52,326 nucleotides of DNA, from positions 1-52,326 of the forward strand of contig CAYVKG010000023.1 in NCBI GenBank assembly GCA_964451955.1, given 5' to 3'. Source of the DNA: JAPLNB01 sp964451955. GTDB taxonomy: Bacteria > Planctomycetota > Phycisphaerae > Tepidisphaerales > Tepidisphaeraceae. A program made the position numbers and the translations under genes. Of this stretch, positions 43,171-52,139 are shown one piece after another; the first letter of the stretch is position 1, and the number at the start of each line of letters is the position of its first letter. The notes below the pieces were generated by a model. The model searched no databases. It worked only from the letters and a program-made list of their open reading frames with translations, and was not told the origin of the DNA.

Positions 43171-44658
43171 TCACGCCAGTCTCTGTTTGAGTCGTTCCTG
43201 AACGACCTTTGGATTCAGACCTTTGGCCTGTTTCATCACCATCCCGACGAGTGCGCCGAACGCGGCCTGTTTGCCCGCCTTGTAGTCCTGTAAGGGTTTG
43301 GGATTCTGGGCAATGAGCGACTCGATGGCGGCGTCAATGGCGGAAGTGTCGGAGGACTGGAGAAGCCCCAATTCCGTGGCGATCTGCTCCACGGGAGCAT
43401 CCTGTTCCATTAGTCGTTCAAGAATCTTGCCGGCAGGTTCGGCCGGTGCGATCTTGTTTTCGTCAATAAGCATCGCCAGTTCGGCAATTCGGCTGGGTTT
43501 CAGGTTCAATTGTGCCAGCGGTTTCCCCAATTCGTTGGCCAATCGACGACCATGCGACAAGAGAAGCGTCGCCACTCGCTTGGCGCCGGCTCCCGCCGCG
43601 ACCGACTGGTCGAACAGATCGCCGGTCCGGCGATCCGCGGCGAGTGTGGCGGCGTCGGACGCCGAGAGGCCGGCAGAGTCGATGTATCGCTTTCGCCTGG
43701 CGGCGGGGAGTTCACCGATCTGGCTCTTCAACTCGCAAAGCCAGGCATCATCAACAACCACCGGCAGCAGATCCGGGTCCGGAAAGTACCGGTAGTCGTT
43801 TGCCTCTTCCTTGTCGCGTTGATGAACGGTGATTTCCTTCGCATCATCCCATCCGTAGGTTGACTTCCGGCCCAGCGAGCCGGTGGTCTCCCACTCGTGC
43901 AGTTGTCGCTGGATCTCATACGCGGTGGCTTTTTCAAGGACGGAGAAGCTGTTGAGATTCTTGATTTCGGTGATTGCCGTCTTGTGAACCTCGCCGCGCT
44001 GATCCGTGATGTGAAGGTTGATGTTGGGCTCGAACCGCATGTGTCCCATTTGCATCTGGCCTTCTGACACACCGAGATACTGGACGATCTTCTGGAGTTC
44101 CTGGGCAAAGATGGCGACCTGTTTCGGCGTGGTCAGGTCCGGCTCCGTGACGATTTCCAGCAGGGGGGTCCCGGCGCGGTTCAGATCAACGATCGTGTAG
44201 TCGATGGGGTAACCCCCCGGCGCTTCGTGAAGCAACTTCCCGGCGTCTTCTTCCAGATGAGCACGCCGAATGCGGATCGTCTTGACCGAACCGTCGTCAT
44301 TCGGAATATCGAAGAAGCCGTTCGAGCAGAGCGGCAGATCATATTGCGAGATCTGGTAGTTCTTTGGCAGGTCGGGGTAGTAGTAGGACTTGCGGTCCCA
44401 CTTCGTGAACCGGGCAATCGTGCAGCCCAGTGCCAGACCCACCTTAATCGAGTATTCGACCGCCTGCTTGTTGATGACCGGCAGCACCCCGGGCAGGCCC
44501 AGCACCTGCGCGTCCACCAGGGTGTTGGGCGGCTGACCGAACGCGTTGGCGGCGGCGGTGAACATCTTGGACTGCGTGGCAAGCTGGACATGGATTTCCA
44601 GGCCAACGAGGACCTTGTAGGACTTGCAGATGCGCTCGGACACCAGACTGCTCCTCAT
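43171..44658 (-). CDS. gatB: Aspartyl/glutamyl-tRNA(Asn/Gln) amidotransferase subunit B
   Basis: GatB, with GatA and GatC, converts Glu-tRNA(Gln) and/or Asp-tRNA(Asn) to the amide form. The 495-residue protein has YKVLVGLEIHVQLATQSKMF, CSNGFFDIPNDDG, PDLPKNYQISQYDLPL, RAHLEEDAGKLLHE, DLNRAGTPLLEIVTEPDL, NDYRYFPDPDLLPVV and the C-terminal YqeY-like domain ending near RLKQRLA. Chosen ATG 44656-44658; the long upstream frame (Arg/Pro-rich) is not used. gatA and gatC are not in the window. It diverges from the GntR-type regulator. Confidence 0.96.
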   Translation of the reverse strand: MRSSLVSERICKSYKVLVGLEIHVQLATQSKMFTAAANAFGQPPNTLVDAQVLGLPGVLPVINKQAVEYSIKVGLALGCTIARFTKWDRKSYYYPDLPKNYQISQYDLPLCSNGFFDIPNDDGSVKTIRIRRAHLEEDAGKLLHEAPGGYPIDYTIVDLNRAGTPLLEIVTEPDLTTPKQVAIFAQELQKIVQYLGVSEGQMQMGHMRFEPNINLHITDQRGEVHKTAITEIKNLNSFSVLEKATAYEIQRQLHEWETTGSLGRKSTYGWDDAKEITVHQRDKEEANDYRYFPDPDLLPVVVDDAWLCELKSQIGELPAARRKRYIDSAGLSASDAATLAADRRTGDLFDQSVAAGAGAKRVATLLLSHGRRLANELGKPLAQLNLKPSRIAELAMLIDENKIAPAEPAGKILERLMEQDAPVEQIATELGLLQSSDTSAIDAAIESLIAQNPKPLQDYKAGKQAAFGALVGMVMKQAKGLNPKVVQERLKQRLA

Positions 44659-45153
44659 GGGTTGGTCGCGTGAGTATAGCGGAAGGTCCGTTGAGTCAGA
44701 AGTCGGCGTTTGAACGCGGACTGAAAGGCGGATGAAGAGAGGTTGGCGCAGGTGAAATTGGCCTGGCATGCCCGGGATTTCCGACCCGCCACGGCGACCG
44801 ACCCTGGCTGGCGGAGATGGAACAACCGCGTAATACCGGCCTCTTTTGGTTTTTTTTCTTGGGCAGGCGGTTCTGATCCTGCGGGAGAGAGACCCGACAC
44901 GGCTCGCATTGCATAACCTCATCAAAAGCAAACTTTTAGGCATGCCGGGATCGATGGTCGCTCCGATCCGGATCCAAGCAACTTTGGGTGATTTTGGGAT
45001 TCTTGTGCGGTTTTTCACTCAAAAGCATGGGTTGTTCTGACCGACAATGAAAACGGTCGAATGATGTCCCGTGGTCGGGGCACTTCTCGCGTCATTGTGT
45101 TGCAGTACATGCTTTCGGGCGCCTGTATGCGCCCCAAGGCATTCGGGAGGATC
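44659..45153. other. Divergent intergenic region, gatB / GntR-type regulator
   Basis: Nearly 500 bases. The left edge holds the gatB promoter. Near the right edge a small inverted repeat GACCG-10 bases-CGGTC (45039-45058) could be an operator for the adjacent regulator, but it is short. No RNA gene was recognised. Confidence 0.35.
44673..44701 (-). promoter_or_regulatory. Promoter of gatB
   Basis: On the minus strand TTCTGA (44696-44701), 17-base spacer, TATACT (44673-44678); the leader would be about 7 bases and lacks a Shine-Dalgarno. Confidence 0.4.
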
Positions 45154-46200
45154 ATGGAAACGGTGTCAAGTCATATACGTGCACAACAGCCGAGTGCTGC
45201 TCGCAGCGCGCGGCTCAGCTACAAATTCCAGCGATTGCGAGAACGCATTCGCCAGTCTATTGTGGCGGGGGAGTTATCGGGCAAGCTCCCGGGGGAACGA
45301 GAACTGGCCAGACGATTCAAGGCCAACCCCAAAACCATGGGCAAAGCGCTGACGGACCTCGCCGCCGAGGGATTGCTCGATCGCAGCATTGGCCGAGGAA
45401 CCTATGTTCGGGGCAGTGCTGCCGAGGAAAAGCCTTCAGCGGGCCGATGGCTCATTCTATGCGATCAGGCCGACAAAGACTGCCCTGTCATCCAGCATCT
45501 GCTTGGTTCACACGCAGAAGTCGAAATCGCCTCCGTCGACTCGGCCTTGAGGCCGAGCTTCATCAACCAGTTCAGCCTGGTGATCGACTTCGCCAAGAGC
45601 ACGCCGGAATCGCTTCATCGTGACCTGCTGATCCGAGGGATTCCGGTGCTGGTCGTCGAGAAAGAGAGCACGGGTTGTCGGACAAATTCGATCTTGCTCG
45701 ACCGCGCACACGCTGTCGCCGTCCTGACGCGCCAGATGGTCCTCGCCGGGCACCGGCGGATTCTCGTCGTCGAGCAGATGATGGATGGCAAGTCGCTCCA
45801 GGTCGCCAAAACGACCGCTTTGCGCTACTCGCCAACGGTACAGGTGGAAGGCTGCACGATTGAGCAGATTACGTCCGTTGTGAACGGGGAGGCGGCAGCG
45901 ATCCTCTGCGAGTGGCGCGTCAATGTCGCACGCATCCGTGACCTGATCTTGCGACATCCGCAGCTGTCCCAACTGAGTGTCGCCGCCATCGGCGTGTGTG
46001 TGGACGAGCCGGCTTACACCGGCGTCTACATCACCCCCTCGGAACTGGCTGCTGCCGCTGTCCGAATGCTCGATGATGTCCCAACCTATCGGCCTACGAC
46101 GCTCTGGCTCACCGGGCGCTACATTGACCGGGGAACCATCCGCCCCGTTCCCGAACGACAATTCGCCGGCGATTCGCCCCCAAGCATGCTCTCCGCCTGA
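45154..46200 (+). CDS. GntR-type transcriptional regulator with LacI-like sensor domain
   Basis: A 348-residue regulator: GntR winged helix-turn-helix at about 23-87 (LRERIRQSIVAGELSGKLPG, then ERELARRFKANPKTMGKALT and GLLDRSIGRGTYV). Then comes a periplasmic-binding-like ligand domain as in LacI/AraR regulators (SLVIDFAKSTPES, IPVLVVEKESTGCRTNSILLD, LAGHRRILVVEQ, AIGVCVDEPAYTGVYITPSEL). Such hybrids usually sense a sugar. GGAGG sits just before the ATG; earlier in-frame ATGs (45061, 45064) lack a site. The nearest downstream genes are waaF and purL, so its target is not obvious and may be distant or only itself. Confidence 0.83.
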   Translation: METVSSHIRAQQPSAARSARLSYKFQRLRERIRQSIVAGELSGKLPGERELARRFKANPKTMGKALTDLAAEGLLDRSIGRGTYVRGSAAEEKPSAGRWLILCDQADKDCPVIQHLLGSHAEVEIASVDSALRPSFINQFSLVIDFAKSTPESLHRDLLIRGIPVLVVEKESTGCRTNSILLDRAHAVAVLTRQMVLAGHRRILVVEQMMDGKSLQVAKTTALRYSPTVQVEGCTIEQITSVVNGEAAAILCEWRVNVARIRDLILRHPQLSQLSVAAIGVCVDEPAYTGVYITPSELAAAAVRMLDDVPTYRPTTLWLTGRYIDRGTIRPVPERQFAGDSPPSMLSA

Positions 46201-46451
46201 CACCCACGACACCAACGCTGAATGACTACCCCCTGCTGAACAGACGGCCAGACTTGGTCCGAGCCGTCCACACCGCTCCCGGCAAGTCTCGCTCTCTTGG
46301 CCTGGGGCTTGCTTGCCAAGCCATAAGCAGCCCCGCCTCCAAAGAGTGATCGACCCTGTCCTCATCGTATGAGTCTGCTTCTCCCGGAAGGAGACACACT
46401 GGACCAACCATGAACTCGACAATCCGACCACGACGCGCCCAATCGCATGCC

Positions 46452-46479
46452 GTGACAGTGCCGGTCCGGGCGGTATACT
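46452..46479 (+). promoter_or_regulatory. Promoter of waaF
   Basis: GTGACA (46452-46457), 16-base spacer, TATACT (46474-46479), ending 7 bases before the ATG at 46487. This is the best of the leaderless-type promoters in the window. Confidence 0.6.
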
Positions 46480-46486
46480 GGAGTCG

Positions 46487-47569
46487 ATGTCTGATCCACA
46501 GCGAATCCTGATTGTTCAGCCCAACTGGGTCGGCGATGCCATTATGGCCAGCCCGACGCTGCGGGCGATGCGAGAGTTGTTTCCCAACGCCCACATCAGC
46601 TACCTGCTTCGCCGATACGTCAAGGCTGTCTACACCGGCATGCCTTGGTGGGACCGACTCATCACCTACCGCACCGGCAAGAGTGCCGGGAAAGCCGGCA
46701 AAGGACTCTTCGACCTTGCCGCAAGACTCCGCGCCGGAAAGTTCGACATGGCGGTTGTCTTGCCAAACTCGCTCCGCAGCGCCCTGATCTGCAAAGCCGC
46801 CAAAATCAAACGGATTGTCGGCTACGAACGCGATGGCCGCGGGTTTCTCCTTACCGACAAGCTCCTGCCCGCCAAGGAAAGGGGCAAATTCGTCCCGACA
46901 CCGACCGTAACCTACTACTTCGGCGCCGTCCGCTATCTTGGCTCACGCAATCGCGACCTCAAGCTCGAGCTTTTCGTGACCGACGCCGAACGCAATGCCG
47001 CCGTACGCGTGCTCGAACGCTGTGGCCTCGATGGCGGTCTCTGCCGACCCGCTTCCAACGGAGGTAAACCCCTCGTCATGCTCAACCCCGGTGCCCAATA
47101 CGGCGCGGCCAAGTGCTGGCTCCCCGAGAACTTCGCCCAACTGGCCGACCAGTTCATCGACGAAATCGGCGCCACCGTCCTTCTCAGTGGCTCGCCGCGC
47201 GATCGCCGCATCATCGATGCCGTCCAACGCAACATGAAACACGCGGCCGTCGATCTCTCCAACAAGGGAATTGACCTCGGCAGCCTCAAGGAGATCGTCC
47301 GCCGATGCGACCTGCTCGTCACCAATGACACCGGCCCACGCCACATCGCCGCCGCGTTCGACGTCCCCGTCGTCACCGTCTTCGGCCCGACCCATCCCGA
47401 ATGGTCCGAAACGAACTTCGCCAAGGAACGAAAAGTCGCGGTCAAAGTCTTCTGTGGCCCCTGCCAGAAGAAGCGGTGTCCGCTGGATCACCGATGTATG
47501 ACCCGCATCTCCCCCATGATGGTGTTTGCCGAGGCGATGAAGTTGCTTCCCAAGTTCGCGCGCGTGTGA
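46487..47569 (+). CDS. waaF: Glycosyltransferase family 9, ADP-heptose:LPS heptosyltransferase II
   Basis: A 360-residue GT-B enzyme that adds the second heptose to lipopolysaccharide core. RILIVQPNWVGDAIMASPTL at the start, FDMAVVLPNSLRSAL, VMLNPGAQYGAAKCWLPENF (the family PGA-YG-AKxWP donor motif), LVTNDTGPRHIAAAFDVPVV and VFGPTHPEWS are the RfaF/WaaF blocks in order. Specificity for heptose II is the common annotation of this pattern and is not proven. It implies a lipid-A-type outer membrane core. The start has no Shine-Dalgarno. The region around it is C-rich on this strand, unlike most of the window. Confidence 0.88.
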   Translation: MSDPQRILIVQPNWVGDAIMASPTLRAMRELFPNAHISYLLRRYVKAVYTGMPWWDRLITYRTGKSAGKAGKGLFDLAARLRAGKFDMAVVLPNSLRSALICKAAKIKRIVGYERDGRGFLLTDKLLPAKERGKFVPTPTVTYYFGAVRYLGSRNRDLKLELFVTDAERNAAVRVLERCGLDGGLCRPASNGGKPLVMLNPGAQYGAAKCWLPENFAQLADQFIDEIGATVLLSGSPRDRRIIDAVQRNMKHAAVDLSNKGIDLGSLKEIVRRCDLLVTNDTGPRHIAAAFDVPVVTVFGPTHPEWSETNFAKERKVAVKVFCGPCQKKRCPLDHRCMTRISPMMVFAEAMKLLPKFARV

Positions 47570-47585
47570 TACTGCAGGGCGGTGA

Positions 47586-47613
47586 TTCAATTCCGCCCCG
47601 CAATCGCTACAAT
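47586..47613 (+). promoter_or_regulatory. Promoter of purL
   Basis: TTCAAT (47586-47591), 16-base spacer, TACAAT (47608-47613), ending 8 bases before the ATG at 47622. Confidence 0.45.
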
Positions 47614-47621
47614 CCCGCGCC

Positions 47622-50447
47622 ATGATCTATCGCATTGACGTGAAAGTGGCTGGCAACGGAAACGATCCGCTTGGCCAAGCCGTACGACATCAGATAGCCG
47701 AATTCGGTACCACGGTCGGCCCCATCGAGACAGCCAGGGTGTTCCTTATCGACACCGACGCCAAGGAAGCGGACGTGCGCCGAATGGCCGACGAACTGCT
47801 GGCGGATCCCGTGGTCGAGCTTGCCGAACTGGTCAGGACCCCACCGTCGGACGCGGGCAAGAGCCGGATCGAGGTTCACCTCAAGCCGGGGGTCATGGAC
47901 CCCGTGGCGGCCTCGACCGAGATGGCGATTCGCGACATGGGCCTGACCGCTCGCCAAGTCCGCACCGGGCGTGCCTATCTCATCGACGGTTCGGTTCCCC
48001 GCGTCGAACTCGAACGCATCGCTAACCGCGTCCTGGCCAATGGCGTCGTCGAGTCGGTCCATTTCGACGCCTTCATCCCCGAGGCCTTTCCCGCCGGCCG
48101 CGAGTATCGGCTTAATCTCCGGCATGTCTCGATCCGAAACCTCAACGACGCCCAACTGGCCAAACTCAGCCGCGAAGGGCATTTGTTCCTGTCGCTGGCG
48201 GAGATGAAGGCGATTCAGAAGTACTTCCAGAACGCCGGCCGCGAGCCCACCGATGTCGAACTCGAAACCCTTGCCCAGACGTGGTCCGAACACTGCGTCC
48301 ACAAGACCCTCAAGAGCGCCGTCGATCTCCAGGTCAAAGACGAAGCCGGAAACGTCGTCGAGACCCGCTCCTACCAGAATCTGATCAAGGAGACGATCTT
48401 CAAAAGCACCATGGAGCTCATGCAGAATTCCGCGAAGGACGAGTTCTGTCTCTCGGTGTTTGCCGACAACGCCGGTGTTGTTGTCTTCGACGAAAAGGAT
48501 GCCGTTTGCTTCAAGGTCGAAACCCATAACCATCCCAGCGCGATCGAACCCTACGGCGGCAGTGCAACCGGCATCGGAGGCGTCATCCGCGACATCCTCG
48601 GCACCGGCCTGGCCGCCAAACCCATCGCCAACACCGACGTCTTCTGCGTGGGTGATGCCAATTACGACCGTGAAAAACTCCCCAAGGGTGTCATCCACCC
48701 CAAACGCATCCTTCGCCAGGTCGTCGCCGGCGTGCGCGACTACGGCAACCGCATGGGCATCCCCACCGTCAACGGCGCCGTCTATTTCGATGACCGCTAC
48801 CTTGGCAACCCCCTCGTCTTCTGCGGCTGCGTGGGACTCATCCCCCGCGACAAGATCCACAAGCAGGCCAAGCCCGGCGACGCCATCGTCGTCATGGGTG
48901 GCCGCACCGGCCGCGATGGCATCCATGGCGCCACCTTCTCGTCGGCCGAACTGACCGACACGCACGCCGACGAGTTCTCCCATGCCGTTCAGATCGGTAA
49001 CGCCATCACGGAGAAGAAGACCACCGATGTGCTTCTGCAGGCCAGAGATCGGGAGCTTTTCACCGCAGTCACCGACTGTGGCGCCGGCGGTCTCTCGTCG
49101 GCGGTTGGGGAGATGGGCGAGAAACTTGGGGCGTTTGTCCAACTGGCCAAAGTTCCCCTCAAATACGCCGGCCTCCGTTACGACGAAATCTGGATTTCCG
49201 AAGCTCAGGAACGGATGGTCCTGGCTGTGCCCCAGGACAAGGTCCAGGCCGTGCTTGACTTGGCCGCGGGAGAGGATGTGGAAGCCACCGTGATCGGCCA
49301 CTTCGGCACTCCCGGCGCCGAGTTGAGGCTTGACTACGCCGGGACGGAAGTTGGTCGGCTGTCTATGGATTTCCTGCACAACGGTTTGCCCAAGCGTCAC
49401 ATGAAAGCCGTTGCTCGCAAGAGGGCGGTTGTTCAGAATCACGCCAATCATGACTCGCGAGCGACGAAGGAAAGACTGCTGTCGATGCTTGGCCGGCCCA
49501 ACATCGCCTCGAAGCACTGGATCATTCGGCAATACGACCACGAGGTGCAGGGCGGGTCAGTGATCAAGCCCCTGACGGGTCTCAGGCAGGTTGGCCCGTC
49601 CGACGCGGCGGTTTTGCGACCGAAGCTGGACGGATACAAAGGGATTGCCATCGGTTGCGGGATGGCGCCGCACGTGGAGGATCCGTATGACATGGCGATC
49701 GCGTCGATCGACGAGGCCGTTCGGAACGTAGTTGCGGTGGGTGCGGACCCGGGTAGGGTTGCGATTCTGGACAACTTCTGCTGGCCGAGCGTAGATGACG
49801 AGCAGACGACGGGTTCGCTGGTTCGCGCCTGTGAAGCGTGTTACGACGCGGCGAAGGCGTATGGGATTCCGTTCATTTCGGGGAAGGACAGTTTGAACAA
49901 CCAGTTTACGAACCGGGAGACGAAGGAGGTGATTCGGATTCCGAACACGCTGCTGATCAGTGCGATGGGGGTTCTGGAGGATGTTCGCAAGTGCGTGACG
50001 ATGGACCTGAAGAGGGCCGGGAGCACGTTGGGGCTGATTCGGCCGCATGGATCGCATCCAGGGTTGAGGGGTTTGGCGGCGGTGCATCGGTTTGTGGCGG
50101 CCGCGATTCGATCGGGTGCGATCGTCAGTTGCCATGATGTGAGCGACGGCGGGGTGCTGGTTGCGGCGGCGGAGATGTGCATTGGTTCGGGGCTTGGGAT
50201 GAAGCTGGATCTGAGCGTGCTGGGTCGGGGTCCTTTTGACGAATGCCTAGGGAAGTACCTGGTGGAGTTCAGCGTAACCGACGGGCGGATGCCGCGGCTG
50301 CCGAGTTGTCCGGAGGGGACGGAGGTTCGGGTGGTGGGGGTGGTTACGGGAAGTTGCGATCTTGTTGCGGAGGGCCGTGGGGTGGAGTGTTTCCGCGCGT
50401 CTATTGATGAGATGACGGCTGCGTGGCGAGGGACATTGGACTGGTGA
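47622..50447 (+). CDS. purL: Phosphoribosylformylglycinamidine synthase, PurS-PurS-PurL fusion
   Basis: PurL makes FGAM from FGAR, ATP and glutamine-derived ammonia in purine synthesis. The 941-residue protein carries two PurS-like domains in tandem: 1-75 (IYRIDVKVAG, ARVFLIDTDAKEADVRRMAD) and about 84-165 (SRIEVHLKPGVMDPVA, GRAYLIDGS, VLANGVVESVHFDAF). From about 175 to the end is the PurL synthetase: TWSEHCVHKTL, ETHNHPSAIEPYGGSATGIG, GGRTGRDGIHGATFSSAEL, TDCGAGGLSSAVGEMG, FISGKDSLNNQF and SCHDVSDGGVLVAAAEM. The glutaminase domain PurQ is absent, so PurQ must be separate. GC skew flips within the gene at about 49.2-49.6 kb. It overlaps the ArnT-like gene tail-to-tail by 47 bases. Confidence 0.93.
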   Translation: MIYRIDVKVAGNGNDPLGQAVRHQIAEFGTTVGPIETARVFLIDTDAKEADVRRMADELLADPVVELAELVRTPPSDAGKSRIEVHLKPGVMDPVAASTEMAIRDMGLTARQVRTGRAYLIDGSVPRVELERIANRVLANGVVESVHFDAFIPEAFPAGREYRLNLRHVSIRNLNDAQLAKLSREGHLFLSLAEMKAIQKYFQNAGREPTDVELETLAQTWSEHCVHKTLKSAVDLQVKDEAGNVVETRSYQNLIKETIFKSTMELMQNSAKDEFCLSVFADNAGVVVFDEKDAVCFKVETHNHPSAIEPYGGSATGIGGVIRDILGTGLAAKPIANTDVFCVGDANYDREKLPKGVIHPKRILRQVVAGVRDYGNRMGIPTVNGAVYFDDRYLGNPLVFCGCVGLIPRDKIHKQAKPGDAIVVMGGRTGRDGIHGATFSSAELTDTHADEFSHAVQIGNAITEKKTTDVLLQARDRELFTAVTDCGAGGLSSAVGEMGEKLGAFVQLAKVPLKYAGLRYDEIWISEAQERMVLAVPQDKVQAVLDLAAGEDVEATVIGHFGTPGAELRLDYAGTEVGRLSMDFLHNGLPKRHMKAVARKRAVVQNHANHDSRATKERLLSMLGRPNIASKHWIIRQYDHEVQGGSVIKPLTGLRQVGPSDAAVLRPKLDGYKGIAIGCGMAPHVEDPYDMAIASIDEAVRNVVAVGADPGRVAILDNFCWPSVDDEQTTGSLVRACEACYDAAKAYGIPFISGKDSLNNQFTNRETKEVIRIPNTLLISAMGVLEDVRKCVTMDLKRAGSTLGLIRPHGSHPGLRGLAAVHRFVAAAIRSGAIVSCHDVSDGGVLVAAAEMCIGSGLGMKLDLSVLGRGPFDECLGKYLVEFSVTDGRMPRLPSCPEGTEVRVVGVVTGSCDLVAEGRGVECFRASIDEMTAAWRGTLDW

Positions 50448-52095
50448 GTGTGTAGACCGTGATGGGGTTGCCATCGTCGTCAGCGCGGATTTGTTCGGTC
50501 ATTCCGGGGGGTTCGGGCGAGTTTTTTTTCTTGCCCTTGTCGAAGATGACGATGAGATCGGGCCGATCGCGGAGCGCATCGGCGAGTTGTCGTTCGGTTG
50601 TGTAGAGAGGGACGGGCTTGCCGAGGTGATAGGAGAGGGTGAGGCTTTCGGCTTGCCAGAAGGCGAGGGGGCGATTGGGAAAGGCGGCGTGGATTTGGCG
50701 AGCGAGGTTGAGGCGGACGGTTTTCTGGATTGTTGGTCCCCAGAGGCCGAGTGCGATGCAGACGATGGTGGCGCCGGGGAGGATGAGGAGAAGGGCGGCT
50801 GTGGGGAGGTGATTGCGGAGGGAGAGCCGGAGCACGATAGCCATGGAGGCCGCCATTGCTGCGCCGAGGAGGAGGTCGAAGGTGGTGAGGTGTCCGCGGA
50901 TCATGAATGCCGCGATCGGCGGGGCGGGGGCGGCGAGCAGGGCGACGATTGCGGTGCAGAAGACGACGACCGCGGTGAGACGGGTGAAGCGGGGATTGGT
51001 CGCGGCGATGGCTCGGTCGATGGCGTATCCGACGAGGGCCATGAGGGGCGGCATCAGCGGCAGGAAGTAGTGGGCCTGTTTTTGCCCGATGCAGTGTAGG
51101 GGGAGGAAGATCACGGTGATCCAAAGGAAGAGCACTCGAAGCGGCAGGCTTGATTTGATCTGGGGTAAGGCTGCGAAGAGTCCGAGGAGGAGGAAGCCGA
51201 TCCAGGGGAGGGGAGCGGTGGGGAGGATTTCGGCGATGTAGAACCAGAAGGGGCGTTTGTGGTCGACGCCTGTGAGGAGGATGGCGGCTTCGGCTTTCAT
51301 GGTTGCGGGCCCGACGGCGTGGGAGACATAGAGGAACCAGGGTGCGGCGATCGCGAGGAGGGTGAGGCCTGCGCCGCCGACGAGGAAGCTGGAGAGGAGT
51401 TGCCAGCGGCGGGTGCCGGCCGCGAGCGCGGTGAGGAAGAGGATGGGATAGGCGCCGGGCGGTCCTTTGGAGAGTATAGCCAGTGCAGTGGCCGCGGCCG
51501 CCAGGTGGCAGTGCAGATAGACGGGGAGGGGTGTTGTTCTGGGGGCATTTTTGTCGGTGAGGGGATCTTCCGGGGGCAGGGCAAGCCAGGCGCGGTAGAT
51601 GGAGTACACGGCGGCGGTGACGAAGAAGGTGACCAAGACATCGGTTTCGGCCAGTGGAGCGTATCGAACGAAGAGGAGGGATCCGAGCATCGCTGCGGCG
51701 GAGAAGAAGGCGGCGCGGGAATTGAAGAGTTGTCTGGTCAGCGCATAGGTGAGGGCGAGGGAAAGCCACCCGAGGAGAGCCATGGGCAGACGGCCCGCCC
51801 AGACGCTGACGCCGAGGGCCTTGTATGACCCAGCAGCGAGCCAATAGGCCAGTGGGGGCTTTTCGAGGCGCACTCGCCCGTTGAGATGCGGGACGAGCCA
51901 GTCTTGCAGGGGCGAGCTGAGCATTTCCCTTGCGGTCTGGAGGACGCGAGCCTCCTGGGTGCGATCGAGGGGCAGGTGTGCGCTCATGGCAGCCATGAGG
52001 GCTCCGGCGGCCAGCCAGAGCGGCACGAGGAATGTGCCCTTTTCGAACCACGGCTGGTCGGTCGGGGCGTACTGGGACTGGCCAAGGGGTTCCAT
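50401..52095 (-). CDS. ArnT/PMT-type (GT39/GT83-like) membrane glycosyltransferase
   Basis: A 564-residue polytopic membrane enzyme that uses a polyprenyl-phosphate sugar. Start chosen at the ATG 52093-52095; the longer in-frame N-terminus is Pro-rich. The first TM is FLVPLWLAAGALMAAMSA. It is followed by the loop LDRTQEARVLQTAREML, which holds the acidic residues of the ArnT/PMT family (usually D-E-x-R), and LNGRVRLEKPPLAYWLAAGS. About ten further TM helices run to residue 430. The soluble C-terminal part (LIVIFDKGKKKN) follows. Acceptor (lipid A, protein or glycan) is not determined. Proximity to waaF suggests envelope work. Confidence 0.85.
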   Translation of the reverse strand: MEPLGQSQYAPTDQPWFEKGTFLVPLWLAAGALMAAMSAHLPLDRTQEARVLQTAREMLSSPLQDWLVPHLNGRVRLEKPPLAYWLAAGSYKALGVSVWAGRLPMALLGWLSLALTYALTRQLFNSRAAFFSAAAMLGSLLFVRYAPLAETDVLVTFFVTAAVYSIYRAWLALPPEDPLTDKNAPRTTPLPVYLHCHLAAAATALAILSKGPPGAYPILFLTALAAGTRRWQLLSSFLVGGAGLTLLAIAAPWFLYVSHAVGPATMKAEAAILLTGVDHKRPFWFYIAEILPTAPLPWIGFLLLGLFAALPQIKSSLPLRVLFLWITVIFLPLHCIGQKQAHYFLPLMPPLMALVGYAIDRAIAATNPRFTRLTAVVVFCTAIVALLAAPAPPIAAFMIRGHLTTFDLLLGAAMAASMAIVLRLSLRNHLPTAALLLILPGATIVCIALGLWGPTIQKTVRLNLARQIHAAFPNRPLAFWQAESLTLSYHLGKPVPLYTTERQLADALRDRPDLIVIFDKGKKKNSPEPPGMTEQIRADDDGNPITVYTLTSPMSLATQPSSHQ

Positions 52096-52104
52096 TGAGG
52101 TGGA

Positions 52105-52133
52105 AGTATAGCCTTGGGTGGGCGCGATAACGA
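52105..52133 (-). promoter_or_regulatory. Possible promoter of the ArnT-like gene
   Basis: On the minus strand TATACT (52105-52110) ends 9 bases before the ATG; a weak -35 TCGTTA lies at 52128-52133 (17-base spacer). Confidence 0.35.
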
Positions 52134-52139
52134 GGGAGG

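Noticed and set aside
49200..49600. GC-skew reversal as the replication origin
   Set aside because: It falls inside an intact essential gene, with no dnaA, DnaA-box cluster or AT-rich stretch visible; kept only as a skew anomaly.
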